Assembly (NCBI RefSeq): GCF_003814705.1
Contig: NZ_RKRA01000001.1
Span: 3,602,776-3,666,775, forward strand
Source: Georgenia muralis
Lineage (GTDB): Bacteria; Actinomycetota; Actinomycetes; Actinomycetales; Actinomycetaceae
DNA length: 64,000 nucleotides
Direction: 5' to 3'
The translations under genes and the position numbers were made by a program. The notes beneath the pieces were generated by a model, which was not told the DNA's origin, ran no database searches, and saw only the letters and a list, made by a program, of their open reading frames with translations. This document shows, in pieces, positions 20,557 to 29,148 of the stretch; within the stretch, counting starts at the first letter, position 1; the number at the start of each line of letters is the position of its first letter.

Positions 20557-22359
20557 ATGGGTTGGTTCGCGCGGCGGGGGTCCCCCGCCATGGTCGTCGC
20601 AGGTCTCGCAGCCGCGCTGGCGCTGCTCGCGCCCGCGGCGGGAGCCGCGACGCCGGAGGTGCCGGACCCGAGCGTGCGGGAGCAGGTGACGACCCTCCAG
20701 GACCACTGGGACCGTGAGGCCAAGGCGGCGAACCCCGTCAAGGGTCCCAAGCCGGACAAAGCCGCGAAGTCCCAGGCCCCCGTGCTCAAGAGCAGGCTGC
20801 TCGCCGCCGCCGCGCCGGACGAGTGCTTCGCCGGCGTCGGGGCGCACTACCCGACCGGGACGTACGACGACGAGGGCAACCTGGTGTGCCCGGAGGGCAG
20901 CCAGACCAAGGTCAACCAGGCCTACGTGTGGGGGCTGACCAAGACCGGGGACGACCTGTGGTTCGGCACCGGCCCGAACATCGTCTGCCTGGTCTTCAGC
21001 AGCTACCTCCGCAGCACCGGTCCCGTCATCAACGACTCCTGGGTCTGCGAGGGCGAGGAGTCCAGCTTCCGCACCGCCTGGACACCCGGAGTCACGCTCC
21101 CGCCGACGTTGGGCGACTGGCGCCCCGCAGACCTGTTCCGCTACGACCAGGCCACCGGGACGCTCAACGGGCTGACGATCCCGGACAGCGACCCGGCCGG
21201 CAAGGCCAGGCTCGGCTCGACGATCGGCATCCGCTCCGCCGGGTCGATCGGCGACCGCGTCTTCTTCGCCGGCCCGGGCATGGGCAGCTACCTCAACGTC
21301 TTCGTCTTCGACACCGGCGGCGCCTACGTCGGCAGTGAGTCCCTGCCCGGCTTCACGAACATCCGCAAGTGGGTCGAGGTCGACGGGCACCTCTACACCG
21401 GCGTCCGGGCCGGCAACGGCGGCCAGGTCCTGCGCTACACCGGCAGCTCCCCCGCCGACCCGTTCCAGTACGTCTCCGTGGGCACGGTCCCCAGCGAACC
21501 GGCCGAGCTCGCCGAGCACGACGGCCGCCTCTACGTCTCGACCTGGCCCGCAGCGGAGAACGCCTCGCTGTACATGAGCCCGCCGATCAGCGCGGGCGAG
21601 GTCGACGTCGTCGACCTCGGGTCCGTCTGGCAGCGGGTCTGGACCGCCGGGGACTACGAGCCGGACCCCGTCACCGCCGCGACCTACGGCGGCGGAGCGC
21701 TCACCTCGTTCCAGGGGCAGCTCTACTGGGGCACGATGCACGTCCCCTTCACCGCCGCCCTGGGCCACACCGACGTCTACGGCCCCTGGGACTCCGACGT
21801 CGCCGAGCTGGCCAACGCCCTGGGTTCGCACCGGGCGATCAGCATCTTCCGCGGGGACGAGCTCGACACCGACTCCCCCACCGTCGAGCTGCTGTACGGC
21901 TCCGCCGTGCTACCGGTCTACGACGGCCAGGCGTGGACGCTTCGGCCGAACACCATGGGCGCCGAGCCGCTCTACGGTGCCTCGGGCTTCGGGAACTTCT
22001 TCAACAACTACACCTGGACCATGGGTGTCTACCGTGACGACCTCTACGTCGGCACGATGGACTGGAGATACCTGCTCGCCAAGGGTGCCGAGGGCGTGCT
22101 CGACCTCTCCGGCATCCCCGCGCCGGACGACCTCTACGGCGCGGACCTCTGGCGCTTCCCCGACGCGACCAGCGCGGCACGGCCTGAGCGCACGGACGGC
22201 GTGGGGAACTACGCCAGCTACGGCATCCGCACCATGGTCGCCGACGACGAGGACGGCCTGTTCCTGGGCATGGCAAACCCGATGAACCTCATGACCGACA
22301 CCAGCGACGACAGGCCGGAAGGCGGGTGGCAGCTCCTCAGGCTCACCCCCAGGCGCTGA
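20557..22359 (+). CDS. Secreted beta-propeller-like protein of unknown function
   Basis: A 600-residue exported protein. The signal peptide MGWFARRGSPAMVVAG... ends near residue 29 (GAGAA-type site). A basic helical linker (about 50-80) precedes a long region made only of short beta-like segments with recurring patterns such as DGHLYTGVRAG, DGRLYVSTWPA, QGQLYWGTMHV and RDDLYVGTMDW. These look like blades of a propeller. Two Cys pairs (DECFAG/LVCPEG and NIVCLV/WVCEGE) may form disulfides outside the cell. No catalytic motif or wall anchor is visible. GAGGAGA lies 6 nt before ATG 20557. A hairpin terminator follows at 22367. Possible roles are polysaccharide binding or an extracellular enzyme; none is shown. 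Confidence 0.78.
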   Translation: MGWFARRGSPAMVVAGLAAALALLAPAAGAATPEVPDPSVREQVTTLQDHWDREAKAANPVKGPKPDKAAKSQAPVLKSRLLAAAAPDECFAGVGAHYPTGTYDDEGNLVCPEGSQTKVNQAYVWGLTKTGDDLWFGTGPNIVCLVFSSYLRSTGPVINDSWVCEGEESSFRTAWTPGVTLPPTLGDWRPADLFRYDQATGTLNGLTIPDSDPAGKARLGSTIGIRSAGSIGDRVFFAGPGMGSYLNVFVFDTGGAYVGSESLPGFTNIRKWVEVDGHLYTGVRAGNGGQVLRYTGSSPADPFQYVSVGTVPSEPAELAEHDGRLYVSTWPAAENASLYMSPPISAGEVDVVDLGSVWQRVWTAGDYEPDPVTAATYGGGALTSFQGQLYWGTMHVPFTAALGHTDVYGPWDSDVAELANALGSHRAISIFRGDELDTDSPTVELLYGSAVLPVYDGQAWTLRPNTMGAEPLYGASGFGNFFNNYTWTMGVYRDDLYVGTMDWRYLLAKGAEGVLDLSGIPAPDDLYGADLWRFPDATSAARPERTDGVGNYASYGIRTMVADDEDGLFLGMANPMNLMTDTSDDRPEGGWQLLRLTPRR

Positions 22360-22366
22360 ACGGCGT

Positions 22367-22392
22367 GCGTGCGGCCCGGGCGGGCCGCACGC
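22367..22392 (+). terminator. Terminator hairpin after the propeller gene
   Basis: GCGTGCGGCCC (22367-22377) and its exact complement (22382-22392) enclose GGGC, an 11-bp perfect stem 8 bp after the stop codon. Confidence 0.8.
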
Positions 22393-22434
22393 CGCCGCGC
22401 CCGTCCGCGTGAGCGGGAGCACTAGGCTGCGGTC

Positions 22435-23709
22435 GTGACGGACCCCCGGCAGCCGGCGACCGGTACTCGGGCGTCGCCGCGGTTGTTCGACCGGTTCAGC
22501 GTCGGGATGTACTCGGCCTTCCTCCTGTGGAACTGGTTGCTCTACGCCTACGGGCCGGCTGTCCAGCTGCTCGGGGCGGACCTGGGCTTCAGCGCCGCGG
22601 CGATCGGCCTGCACGGTGTCGCACTGGCCGTCGGCACCGCCCTCGCCGGTGTGTGCCTGCCGGTCGCGGTCCGGGCTCTGGGGCGGCGTGGCGCACTCCT
22701 GTGCGGGGCGACGACGGTCGCCCTCGGCGCCGTCGGGCTGACCGCGCTCTCCGACCTGCCAGGGACGATGGGTGCGACCGTGGTGCTCGCGCTGGGCGGG
22801 AACCTCGCGATCGCGGCGGCCCAGGCAGGTCTGGTGGTGCACCACACGGTGAACAGCGCCGCCTCGGTGTCCACCGCGAACGGCCTGGGCACGCTCGTGG
22901 GCCTGTTCGGACCGCTGCTCATCGGCGCGTCCGTCGCCGTCGGCTGGGGCTGGCGCCCGGTCGTGCTGGTGACCGTCCCGGTGGCCATCGCGGTCGCCGT
23001 GCTCTGGGTGCGGATGCCGGCCCTGCCGGCGCTGACACCACGACCGACCTGGACATCACCCCGAGGCCGCGGCGCGGCGACCCCTGCGTCGCTGACGCCC
23101 GAGACCGGCGCCAAGGCGCCGGACCGCACGCGCAACCCGCTGCCCGCCGCGGGCTGGTGGTTCCTCCTCGCCGCACTAATGGGTGTCGCGATCGAGAACG
23201 CGACCACGTTCTGGGCGCTCACGCTCCTGGTGGAACGCACCGGTGCCGGCGCAGGGCTGGCGGCCGCGGCGGGCGCAGCCTTCGTCGCGGGCATGGCCAC
23301 GTCGCGGCTGACGTCCCGCGTGGTCACGGCAGGCAGGTCACCCGCGACGGTCGTCGTCGGCGCGTTCGTCGTCACGGTCGCAGGGTGGCTCGTGCTCTGG
23401 CTCTCCACCGCACCGGCCGTCGCCATGGTCGGGCTCGCCCTCGCCGGCATGGGGTGCGGCCTGCTGTACCCGCTCTCGGCGAGCCTGCTGCTCTCGACGG
23501 CCCGTGGCAGCACCGATGCGGCCCAGGGAGTGATCATGCTCGCCATCGGTGTCGCGGTCGGGGTCGTCCCGTTCGCGCTCGGCGTGCTCGCGGGGCTCTT
23601 CGGCGTGCACACCGCCTTCCTGCTCGTCCCGGGCCTTGCCGCAGCGGGCCTGGCCGCCACCCGGTTGGGAACTCGTCAGATGCGCGGCTCCCCCGCACGC
23701 GCCACATGA
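22435..23709 (+). CDS. Major facilitator superfamily transporter
   Basis: A 424-residue permease with about 12 hydrophobic helices split by a charged loop near residues 200-235. RFSVGMYSAFLLWNWLLYAYGP begins helix 1, and each half has short glycine-rich turns typical of MFS exporters. The substrate cannot be told. The -10 hexamer TAGGCT (22423-22428) is followed by exactly 6 nt and the GTG start, with no ribosome site, so the mRNA should be leaderless. It stands alone between two terminator-like or intergenic regions and may belong with the small membrane gene 89 bp downstream. Confidence 0.85.
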   Translation: MTDPRQPATGTRASPRLFDRFSVGMYSAFLLWNWLLYAYGPAVQLLGADLGFSAAAIGLHGVALAVGTALAGVCLPVAVRALGRRGALLCGATTVALGAVGLTALSDLPGTMGATVVLALGGNLAIAAAQAGLVVHHTVNSAASVSTANGLGTLVGLFGPLLIGASVAVGWGWRPVVLVTVPVAIAVAVLWVRMPALPALTPRPTWTSPRGRGAATPASLTPETGAKAPDRTRNPLPAAGWWFLLAALMGVAIENATTFWALTLLVERTGAGAGLAAAAGAAFVAGMATSRLTSRVVTAGRSPATVVVGAFVVTVAGWLVLWLSTAPAVAMVGLALAGMGCGLLYPLSASLLLSTARGSTDAAQGVIMLAIGVAVGVVPFALGVLAGLFGVHTAFLLVPGLAAAGLAATRLGTRQMRGSPARAT

Positions 23710-23798
23710 TCGCGGGCGGTGCCGTCGCACCTCGACCCATCCGAGCGGCGGAGTCGGCTGCTCGAGACATGCCTTCCAGCCCGAGGACGGATCCTGAC

Positions 23799-24233
23799 AT
23801 GTCCCACCGCCTCGCCGGGCTCAGTCACACGGTCTTCGCCCGCCACTCCAACCCGTGGAGCGCCTGGACCCGCTGGCTGAGCACCCCGCTCGTGCTGGTC
23901 CCGCTGTGGACACGGCGGTGGAGCCACGCCGCAATCATCGGTGCCTGGATGGCCGCCAACCCCGTGATCTTCCCGAGGCCGGCGGACGAGCACGCCTGGT
24001 CCACCCGGGTGGTCCTGGGCGAGGAGCAGTGGATCACCGATCGGCCCCGCGACACGGCGATGGCCGTCAACGCGGCGGCCACGCTGGCCGGCGTCACCGC
24101 ACTGGTCGCCGCCCGGCGGCACCGGGCCGCACCGGCGGCCGGCGCCACCGCGGTCGTCATGGCGCTGCTCCTGGTCTACTGGCGGCTCATGGCGCGCTAT
24201 CACGACCAGCACCGGCGCGCCGGCACCGGCTGA
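23799..24233 (+). CDS. DUF6653-like small membrane protein
   Basis: A 144-residue protein that reads HTVFARHSNPWSAWTRW, then two hydrophobic stretches (about 35-55 and 85-125) separated by FPRPADEHAWSTRVVLGEEQW. This layout fits the small DUF6653 family, whose role is unknown. An in-frame ATG at 23769 would add ten residues; 23799 is preferred because conservation-like sequence begins there and GAGGA lies upstream. Confidence 0.7.
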   Translation: MSHRLAGLSHTVFARHSNPWSAWTRWLSTPLVLVPLWTRRWSHAAIIGAWMAANPVIFPRPADEHAWSTRVVLGEEQWITDRPRDTAMAVNAAATLAGVTALVAARRHRAAPAAGATAVVMALLLVYWRLMARYHDQHRRAGTG

Positions 24234-24319
24234 GCGCCGACCGGGCGACCCGCACAGGAGTGCTCGTTCGAGCGGCGCCAGCTCGAAGGGTTGCTCCGGC
24301 CTCACGGCACTGTCAGGAG

Positions 24320-24396
24320 TGGTGCCCCCGGCAGGACTTGAACCCGCGACCGACGAATTATGAGTTCGCTGCTCTGACCAGCTGAGCTACAGGGGC
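24320..24396 (-). tRNA. tRNA-Met (CAT), elongator type
   Basis: A 77-nt cloverleaf with encoded CCA. The acceptor stem GCCCCTG pairs with CGGGGGC, the anticodon loop is CTCATAA and the T arm contains GGTTCAAGTCC. The anticodon stem lacks the three G-C pairs of initiator tRNA and the first base pair is G-C, so it is an elongator tRNA-Met. A lysidine-modified tRNA-Ile2 cannot be fully excluded. Confidence 0.93.
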
Positions 24397-24456
24397 GTGC
24401 GGCGCTCAGAGCGCTCACGACGGCGCCCAGCGTACCGGCCGCGTTACCGTGGTCGG

Positions 24457-24966
24457 GTGATCCTGCGCCGCGACCGCCGCCTGCCCGAGCCCCTCGCCGC
24501 CCACCTCGCCGCACGCGACGCGCCCCTCGCGTCGGCGGAGCTGGCGGACGGGACCTGGGCCGTCGTCGCCCGAGCGGCTCTCGCCGTGGTCGGCCCGAGC
24601 GGGATCGTCGTTCGCTCGCCGTGGCACGAGGTCGAGCGCGGCACGTGGGACGGCGACGAGTCGGTCCTCACCGTCACGTGGGTCGACGGCGTCCGCGCCC
24701 CGCTCGAGCTCAAGGTGCATGACGCGCCGAGTGCCGAGCGGTTCACCCGCGCCCTTCGCGAACGGGTCCAGTCCTCCCTCGTCCACAGTGAGAGCGCCGA
24801 GCTGCCCGGCGGGGCCATCGTCATGGTCCACATCCGTCGCGACGAGGACGGGGCACTCTTCTCCCAGGTGACCGCCCGCGGCCGGCTGCGCGACGACGCC
24901 GAGGAGCGCCGTCTGGTCGACGAGATGGAGCGTCACGCCCGCGCCGCTGTGGGCCTCACCACATGA
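24457..24966 (+). CDS. Conserved actinobacterial hypothetical protein
   Basis: A 169-residue soluble protein without recognised domain. It reads ILRRDRRLPEPLAAHL, then a beta-rich middle (GTWAVVARAALAVV, RSPWHEVERGTWD) and a helical C-terminus (EERRLVDEMERHARAAVG). Small proteins of this type often sit next to tRNA genes in Micrococcales, but no role is known to me. -10 TACCGT (24445-24450) lies exactly 6 nt before the GTG, indicating a leaderless mRNA that starts just behind the tRNA-Met gene. Confidence 0.75.
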   Translation: MILRRDRRLPEPLAAHLAARDAPLASAELADGTWAVVARAALAVVGPSGIVVRSPWHEVERGTWDGDESVLTVTWVDGVRAPLELKVHDAPSAERFTRALRERVQSSLVHSESAELPGGAIVMVHIRRDEDGALFSQVTARGRLRDDAEERRLVDEMERHARAAVGLTT

Positions 24967-25030
24967 CCACCTCGGGGCGCGTCCGGTGGCCGGAGCGGCT
25001 CTGATTCTTTGCTAGAGTCCTATCTCGCGA

Positions 25031-25103
<73 letters not shown>

Positions 25104-25110
25104 CCGGACG

Positions 25111-25136
25111 AGGCCCGCACCACGAGGTGCGGGCCT
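25111..25136 (+). terminator. Terminator hairpin of tRNA-Asn
   Basis: AGGCCCGCACC (25111-25121) and its exact complement (25126-25136) enclose ACGA. It begins 7 bp after the tRNA. Confidence 0.85.
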
Positions 25137-25143
25137 TCATCGT

Positions 25144-25473
25144 TCATCCCTGGCCCCTGGCATCGTTCGACGCTGGCCCCTGGCGCTCACCCTGCACCGG
25201 CGCCCGTGCCGGCCTTTCAGGTCCCACGCCGTCCGGCGCCACGCCGTCCGGGAGCCGCTCGAGCGAGGAGTGCGGCTCCCCCTGGGCGTGAACGTCCCCC
25301 GGCGCCACGTCCGAGTCCGGACCCGGACCCGGCTCGAGACCCAGGGGGCCGTCGGCCACCGGCGCCCCCGCCGCCGTCTCGACGTCGCGCGGGTCGGCGT
25401 CGCGCGGGTCGGCGTCGCGCGGGTCGGCCCCGACCTCGCGCGCCTCGGGTGCGGTGGTGTGGTCCTCGGGCAT
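25144..25473 (-). CDS. Small acidic low-complexity protein downstream of dnaG
   Basis: A 109-residue frame rich in Pro, Asp, Gly and Ala, with three copies of ADPRD from a 15-bp DNA repeat (about 25386-25430). No domain or membrane segment is seen and it is probably disordered. GAGGGAG lies five nt before the ATG, which is a good ribosome site. It follows dnaG by 85 bp on the same strand, so it may be cotranscribed. Whether it is a true protein is uncertain. Confidence 0.45.
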   Translation of the reverse strand: MPEDHTTAPEAREVGADPRDADPRDADPRDVETAAGAPVADGPLGLEPGPGPDSDVAPGDVHAQGEPHSSLERLPDGVAPDGVGPERPARAPVQGERQGPASNDARGQG

Positions 25474-25558
25474 CGAGACTCCCTCGTCGTCGCTCGTGTG
25501 CGCTGACGACGCTACCGCGCACGCGGCCGGGAGACCTGGGGAGGAGCGTCGGAGCCGG

Positions 25559-27703
25559 TTACTCGGTGCGGAGGGCGCGCCGCCGGTTCTCCAGGGTCAC
25601 GAGCTCGCCGAACGTGGCCGCATAGGTGGGGTCGCCGGGATCCGTGCGCTGCAGCCGGCCCTTGACGTCGGCGATCTCCCGGGTGAGGCCCATCCGTATG
25701 AGCGCGGTCAGGACGCCCTGGGCGTAGCCGCCGAGGGCGTCGGGCCGGTCCTCGGGCAGCGGCGCCACCGCGAGCTCGGTGAGGACGCCGGCCACCGGCC
25801 CGGCGGCGTTCTCGCGCACCTCCTCGGCCCACCAGCCCGCCGCCTGTCGCGCCGCGTCACCGCCGCCGGCGGCCGCGACCTGCTCGACGCGCTCGCCGTA
25901 CGCGCGCGTGCCCCCCGCCGCCCGGATGGCGTCGTGCACGCCCCGGTAGGCCGGCACGGTGAACGTGTCCGGCGCGAGGTCGTCGAAGCCGGCTCCGAGG
26001 GCGTGCTGCGGGAGCTGCAGGACGACCTCGAGCACCTCGCGCTCGAGCCGGGCCACCGGGTCCTCACGCATCCGACGCTCGCCACCGCCCTGGCGGCCCT
26101 GGCCGTTCGACCCGGACAACCGGTTGACGTCACCACGCACCCAGCCGCCTTCCTGGCGTGCGCCACCACCGGTGCGCGCGCCGCCGTCGTAGCGCCCGCC
26201 ACCCTCGCCGTGGCGACCACCGCCACCGTCGGGTCGCCACTGGCCACGCGAGCCGTCGGGAGCGGCGTCCCGGCCCCCGCCGTCACGACCACCGCCGTCA
26301 CGACCACCCGCTCCGCCGTCGGCCCCACCCGGGCGCGGCGCCCGCTCGGCCACCTGGACCGCGCGCCGCACGCTGATCTCGTCCATGCCGAGCCACCCGG
26401 CGAGCTCGCGGGCGTACTCGGCCCGCAGCGCCCGGTCCCGGATGCTCGCCACCACCGGCGCGGCGGCGCGCAGGGCGGCGACCCGGCCCTCCGCCGTCCC
26501 CAGGTCGAGCTGGGCCAGGACGGAGCGGATCGCGAACGCGAACAGCGGCTGCCGGGTGCTGACGAGCTCCCGCACGGCCTCGTCGCCGCGCTGCAGGCGC
26601 AGGTCGCAGGGGTCGAGCCCGTCCGGCCCGACGGCGACGAAGGTCTGCGTCGCGAACCGCTGGTCCTCGTCGAACGCCCGCAGGGCGGCCTTCTGCCCGG
26701 CGGCGTCGCCGTCGAAGGTGAAGATGACCTCCCCGCCGTGCGTGGCGCCGGAGGAGAAGATCACCCCCGAGGCCGGGTCGGCCGAGTCGCCCAGCAGGCG
26801 CCGCACGATGCGGATGTGGTCGGTGCCGAACGCCGTGCCGCAGGTCGCCACGGCGGTGCCCACGCCCGCGAGGTGCGCGGCCATGACGTCGGTGTAGCCC
26901 TCGACGACGACGACGCGTCGCTCCTTGGCGATCGCCCGCTTGGCCAGGTCGAGGCCGTAGAGGACCTGGGACTTCTTGTAGATGGGGGTCTCGGGGGTGT
27001 TGAGGTACTTCGGCCCCTGGTCGTCCTCGAAGAGGCGCCGGGCCCCGAAGCCCACGGTGTCGCCGGTGATGTCCCGGATGGGCCAGACGAGCCGGCCGCG
27101 GAAGCGGTCGTAGATGCCCCGGTTGCCCTGGGAGACCAGGCCGGAGGCGGTGAGCTCGGCCTCGGTGAAGCCCCTCCCGCGCAGGTGCCGCATGAGGTGG
27201 TCCCACCCCTGCGGGGCGTACCCGACGCCGAAGGTCGCGGCGGCAGCCCGGTCGAACCCGCGCTCGGCGAGGAACTGCCGCGCCTGCTCAGCCCCCGGGG
27301 TGTCGAGCTGGCCGGCGTAGAACTCCTCCGCCACGCGGTGGGCGTCGACCAGGCGCTGACGGCGGCCGTGCTCCTCACGGGGACGGCCCGTCCCGCCGTC
27401 CTCGTAGCGCAGCTGCACGCCCACCTTGCCGGCGAGGTGCTCGACCGCCTCGCTGAAGGGCAGGTGGTCGATCTTCTGGACGAAGGAGATGACGTCGCCG
27501 CCCTCGTCGCAGCCGAAGCAGTGCCACAGGCCCAGCTGGGGCCGGACGTGGAAGGAGGGCGTGCGTTCGTCGTGGAAGGGGCACAGCCCCTTCATCGATC
27601 CCACGCCTGCGGGCCGGAGCGTGACGTACGTGCCGACGATCTCCTCGATGCGGGCCCGTTCGCGGACGGTGGCGATGTCCTCGCGACGGATGAGCCCTGG
27701 CAT
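25559..27703 (-). CDS. dnaG: DNA primase
   Basis: A 714-residue primase that makes RNA primers for replication. The zinc-binding domain shows CPFHDERTPSFHV and CFGCDEGGD, and the catalytic TOPRIM core includes VVVEGYTDVM and FTFDGDAAGQ. Residues about 455-530 are a Gly/Arg/Asp-rich low-complexity linker (GGRDGGGRDGGGRD). The C-terminal helicase-binding domain follows. The linker is longer than in most relatives. -10 TAGACT (27715-27710) is followed by exactly 6 nt and ATG 27703, so this gene too appears leaderless. It sits directly after dgt, a gene order common in Actinobacteria. Confidence 0.95.
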   Translation of the reverse strand: MPGLIRREDIATVRERARIEEIVGTYVTLRPAGVGSMKGLCPFHDERTPSFHVRPQLGLWHCFGCDEGGDVISFVQKIDHLPFSEAVEHLAGKVGVQLRYEDGGTGRPREEHGRRQRLVDAHRVAEEFYAGQLDTPGAEQARQFLAERGFDRAAAATFGVGYAPQGWDHLMRHLRGRGFTEAELTASGLVSQGNRGIYDRFRGRLVWPIRDITGDTVGFGARRLFEDDQGPKYLNTPETPIYKKSQVLYGLDLAKRAIAKERRVVVVEGYTDVMAAHLAGVGTAVATCGTAFGTDHIRIVRRLLGDSADPASGVIFSSGATHGGEVIFTFDGDAAGQKAALRAFDEDQRFATQTFVAVGPDGLDPCDLRLQRGDEAVRELVSTRQPLFAFAIRSVLAQLDLGTAEGRVAALRAAAPVVASIRDRALRAEYARELAGWLGMDEISVRRAVQVAERAPRPGGADGGAGGRDGGGRDGGGRDAAPDGSRGQWRPDGGGGRHGEGGGRYDGGARTGGGARQEGGWVRGDVNRLSGSNGQGRQGGGERRMREDPVARLEREVLEVVLQLPQHALGAGFDDLAPDTFTVPAYRGVHDAIRAAGGTRAYGERVEQVAAAGGGDAARQAAGWWAEEVRENAAGPVAGVLTELAVAPLPEDRPDALGGYAQGVLTALIRMGLTREIADVKGRLQRTDPGDPTYAATFGELVTLENRRRALRTE

Positions 27704-27780
27704 GGCGTCAGTCTAGGTGGCCCGGACCGCGTGCCGGCCGCCGCTCGGGAGGGCGTCGCACCCACCCCACCTGTGGAGTG

Positions 27781-29091
27781 TCAGTACACCTCGGAGAGCA
27801 TCCCGCACAGGCGCGCGTGCCACTGCTGGGCCGAGGGGTCGGTGAGGGAGGCGACCTGGTCCACGACCGCGCGGAGCCGACCGGCGTCGTCACCGGCCTC
27901 CCGGTAGTCGGCCGCGAAGGGCGCCTCGAGGTGCCGCTCCCCGCCCGTGGCGAGGGCGTCGACGAGGTCGAAGACGATGGTCCGCTGCGCCAGGTAGAGC
28001 GGTTCGAGCTCGCGCGGGGCCATGACGTACAGCGCCGCGACGCCCTTGAGGACGAGGATCTCGGCGAGGGTGGGGTCCGGGACGACGAGGTCGGCGGCGT
28101 AGCGCGTCAGGCGCCCCCGGCCGTAGCGTGCGCGCGTGGCGTCCTCCGCCGCCCCACAGAACCGGCCGATGAGCTGGCTCGTCATGTCCTTCAGGCCCGC
28201 CAGGTCGCGCCGCGAGCCGTCGTAGGAGCGCACCCAGACGGGGTCGGCGAGGAGTCGCTCGAGCGCCGCGCCCAGCTCGTCGTCGGAGACCGGCGGGTCG
28301 TACCAGTCGCGCACCTGGGCCACGACGCGGGCCTGCTCGCCCTGGCGCCGCAGCACGTCCATCTCCACGCGACCGCCGACGATGGCGTCCTCGACGTCGT
28401 GGACGGAGTAGGAGATGTCGTCGGCGAGGTCCATGACCTGGGCCTCGAGGCAGCGCCGGAGGTCGGGCGCTCCCTGTCGTAGCCAGGTGAAGACGGGCAG
28501 GTCCTCGGGGTAGACGCCGAACTTGCGGGTGGTGGTGCCGTCCTCCCGGGCCGGGCCCTCGCCCGGCAGCCACGGGTACTTCGTCGCGGCGTCCAGGCTG
28601 GCCCGCGTGAGGTTGAGGCCCACGCACTCCCCCTCGGCGGTGAACACCTTCGGCTCGAGCCGGGAGAGCAGCCGGAGGGTCTGGGCGTTGCCCTCGAACC
28701 CGCCGATGCCACGGGCCACCTCGTGCAGGGCCCGCTCGCCGTTGTGGCCGAACGGGGGGTGGCCGAGGTCGTGGGACAGGCACGCGGTGTCGACGACGTC
28801 GGGATCGCACCCCAGCGCCTTGCCGAGCTCGCGGCCCACCTGCGCGACCTCGAGCGAGTGGGTCAGCCGCGTGCGGACGAAGTCGTCGCTGCTCGGACCG
28901 AGCACCTGCGTCTTGGCCCCCAGCCGGCGCAGGGCCGAGGAGTGCAGGACACGTGCGCGGTCGCGCTCGAAGGCCGTCCGGCGCGGGCTCTTGGCCTGCT
29001 CCTGCGACCAGCGCTCCCGGTCGCGGCCGGTGTACGCGTCGTCGGCACCGGGGGCGGCCCCCGGGCCGGGGACGAGCGGGGCGTCGGGCAC
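27781..29091 (-). CDS. dgt: Deoxyguanosinetriphosphate triphosphohydrolase-like protein
   Basis: A 436-residue HD-domain dNTPase that splits dNTPs to deoxynucleosides and triphosphate. The HD metal site is visible in [30 protein letters not shown] and [17 protein letters not shown]. The N-terminal [15 protein letters not shown] segment is typical of the group. TAGGCT (29103-29098) lies exactly 6 nt before the GTG at 29091, again a leaderless arrangement. The gene precedes dnaG by 77 bp. The shared promoter region with the divergent GH13-like gene is only 57 bp. Confidence 0.92.
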   Translation of the reverse strand: MPDAPLVPGPGAAPGADDAYTGRDRERWSQEQAKSPRRTAFERDRARVLHSSALRRLGAKTQVLGPSSDDFVRTRLTHSLEVAQVGRELGKALGCDPDVVDTACLSHDLGHPPFGHNGERALHEVARGIGGFEGNAQTLRLLSRLEPKVFTAEGECVGLNLTRASLDAATKYPWLPGEGPAREDGTTTRKFGVYPEDLPVFTWLRQGAPDLRRCLEAQVMDLADDISYSVHDVEDAIVGGRVEMDVLRRQGEQARVVAQVRDWYDPPVSDDELGAALERLLADPVWVRSYDGSRRDLAGLKDMTSQLIGRFCGAAEDATRARYGRGRLTRYAADLVVPDPTLAEILVLKGVAALYVMAPRELEPLYLAQRTIVFDLVDALATGGERHLEAPFAADYREAGDDAGRLRAVVDQVASLTDPSAQQWHARLCGMLSEVY

Positions 29092-29148
29092 GCCTGGAGC
29101 CTACGTGATCGGGTGTGCCCTGCTGCGATGTGGGCCACAATGGGCCGC

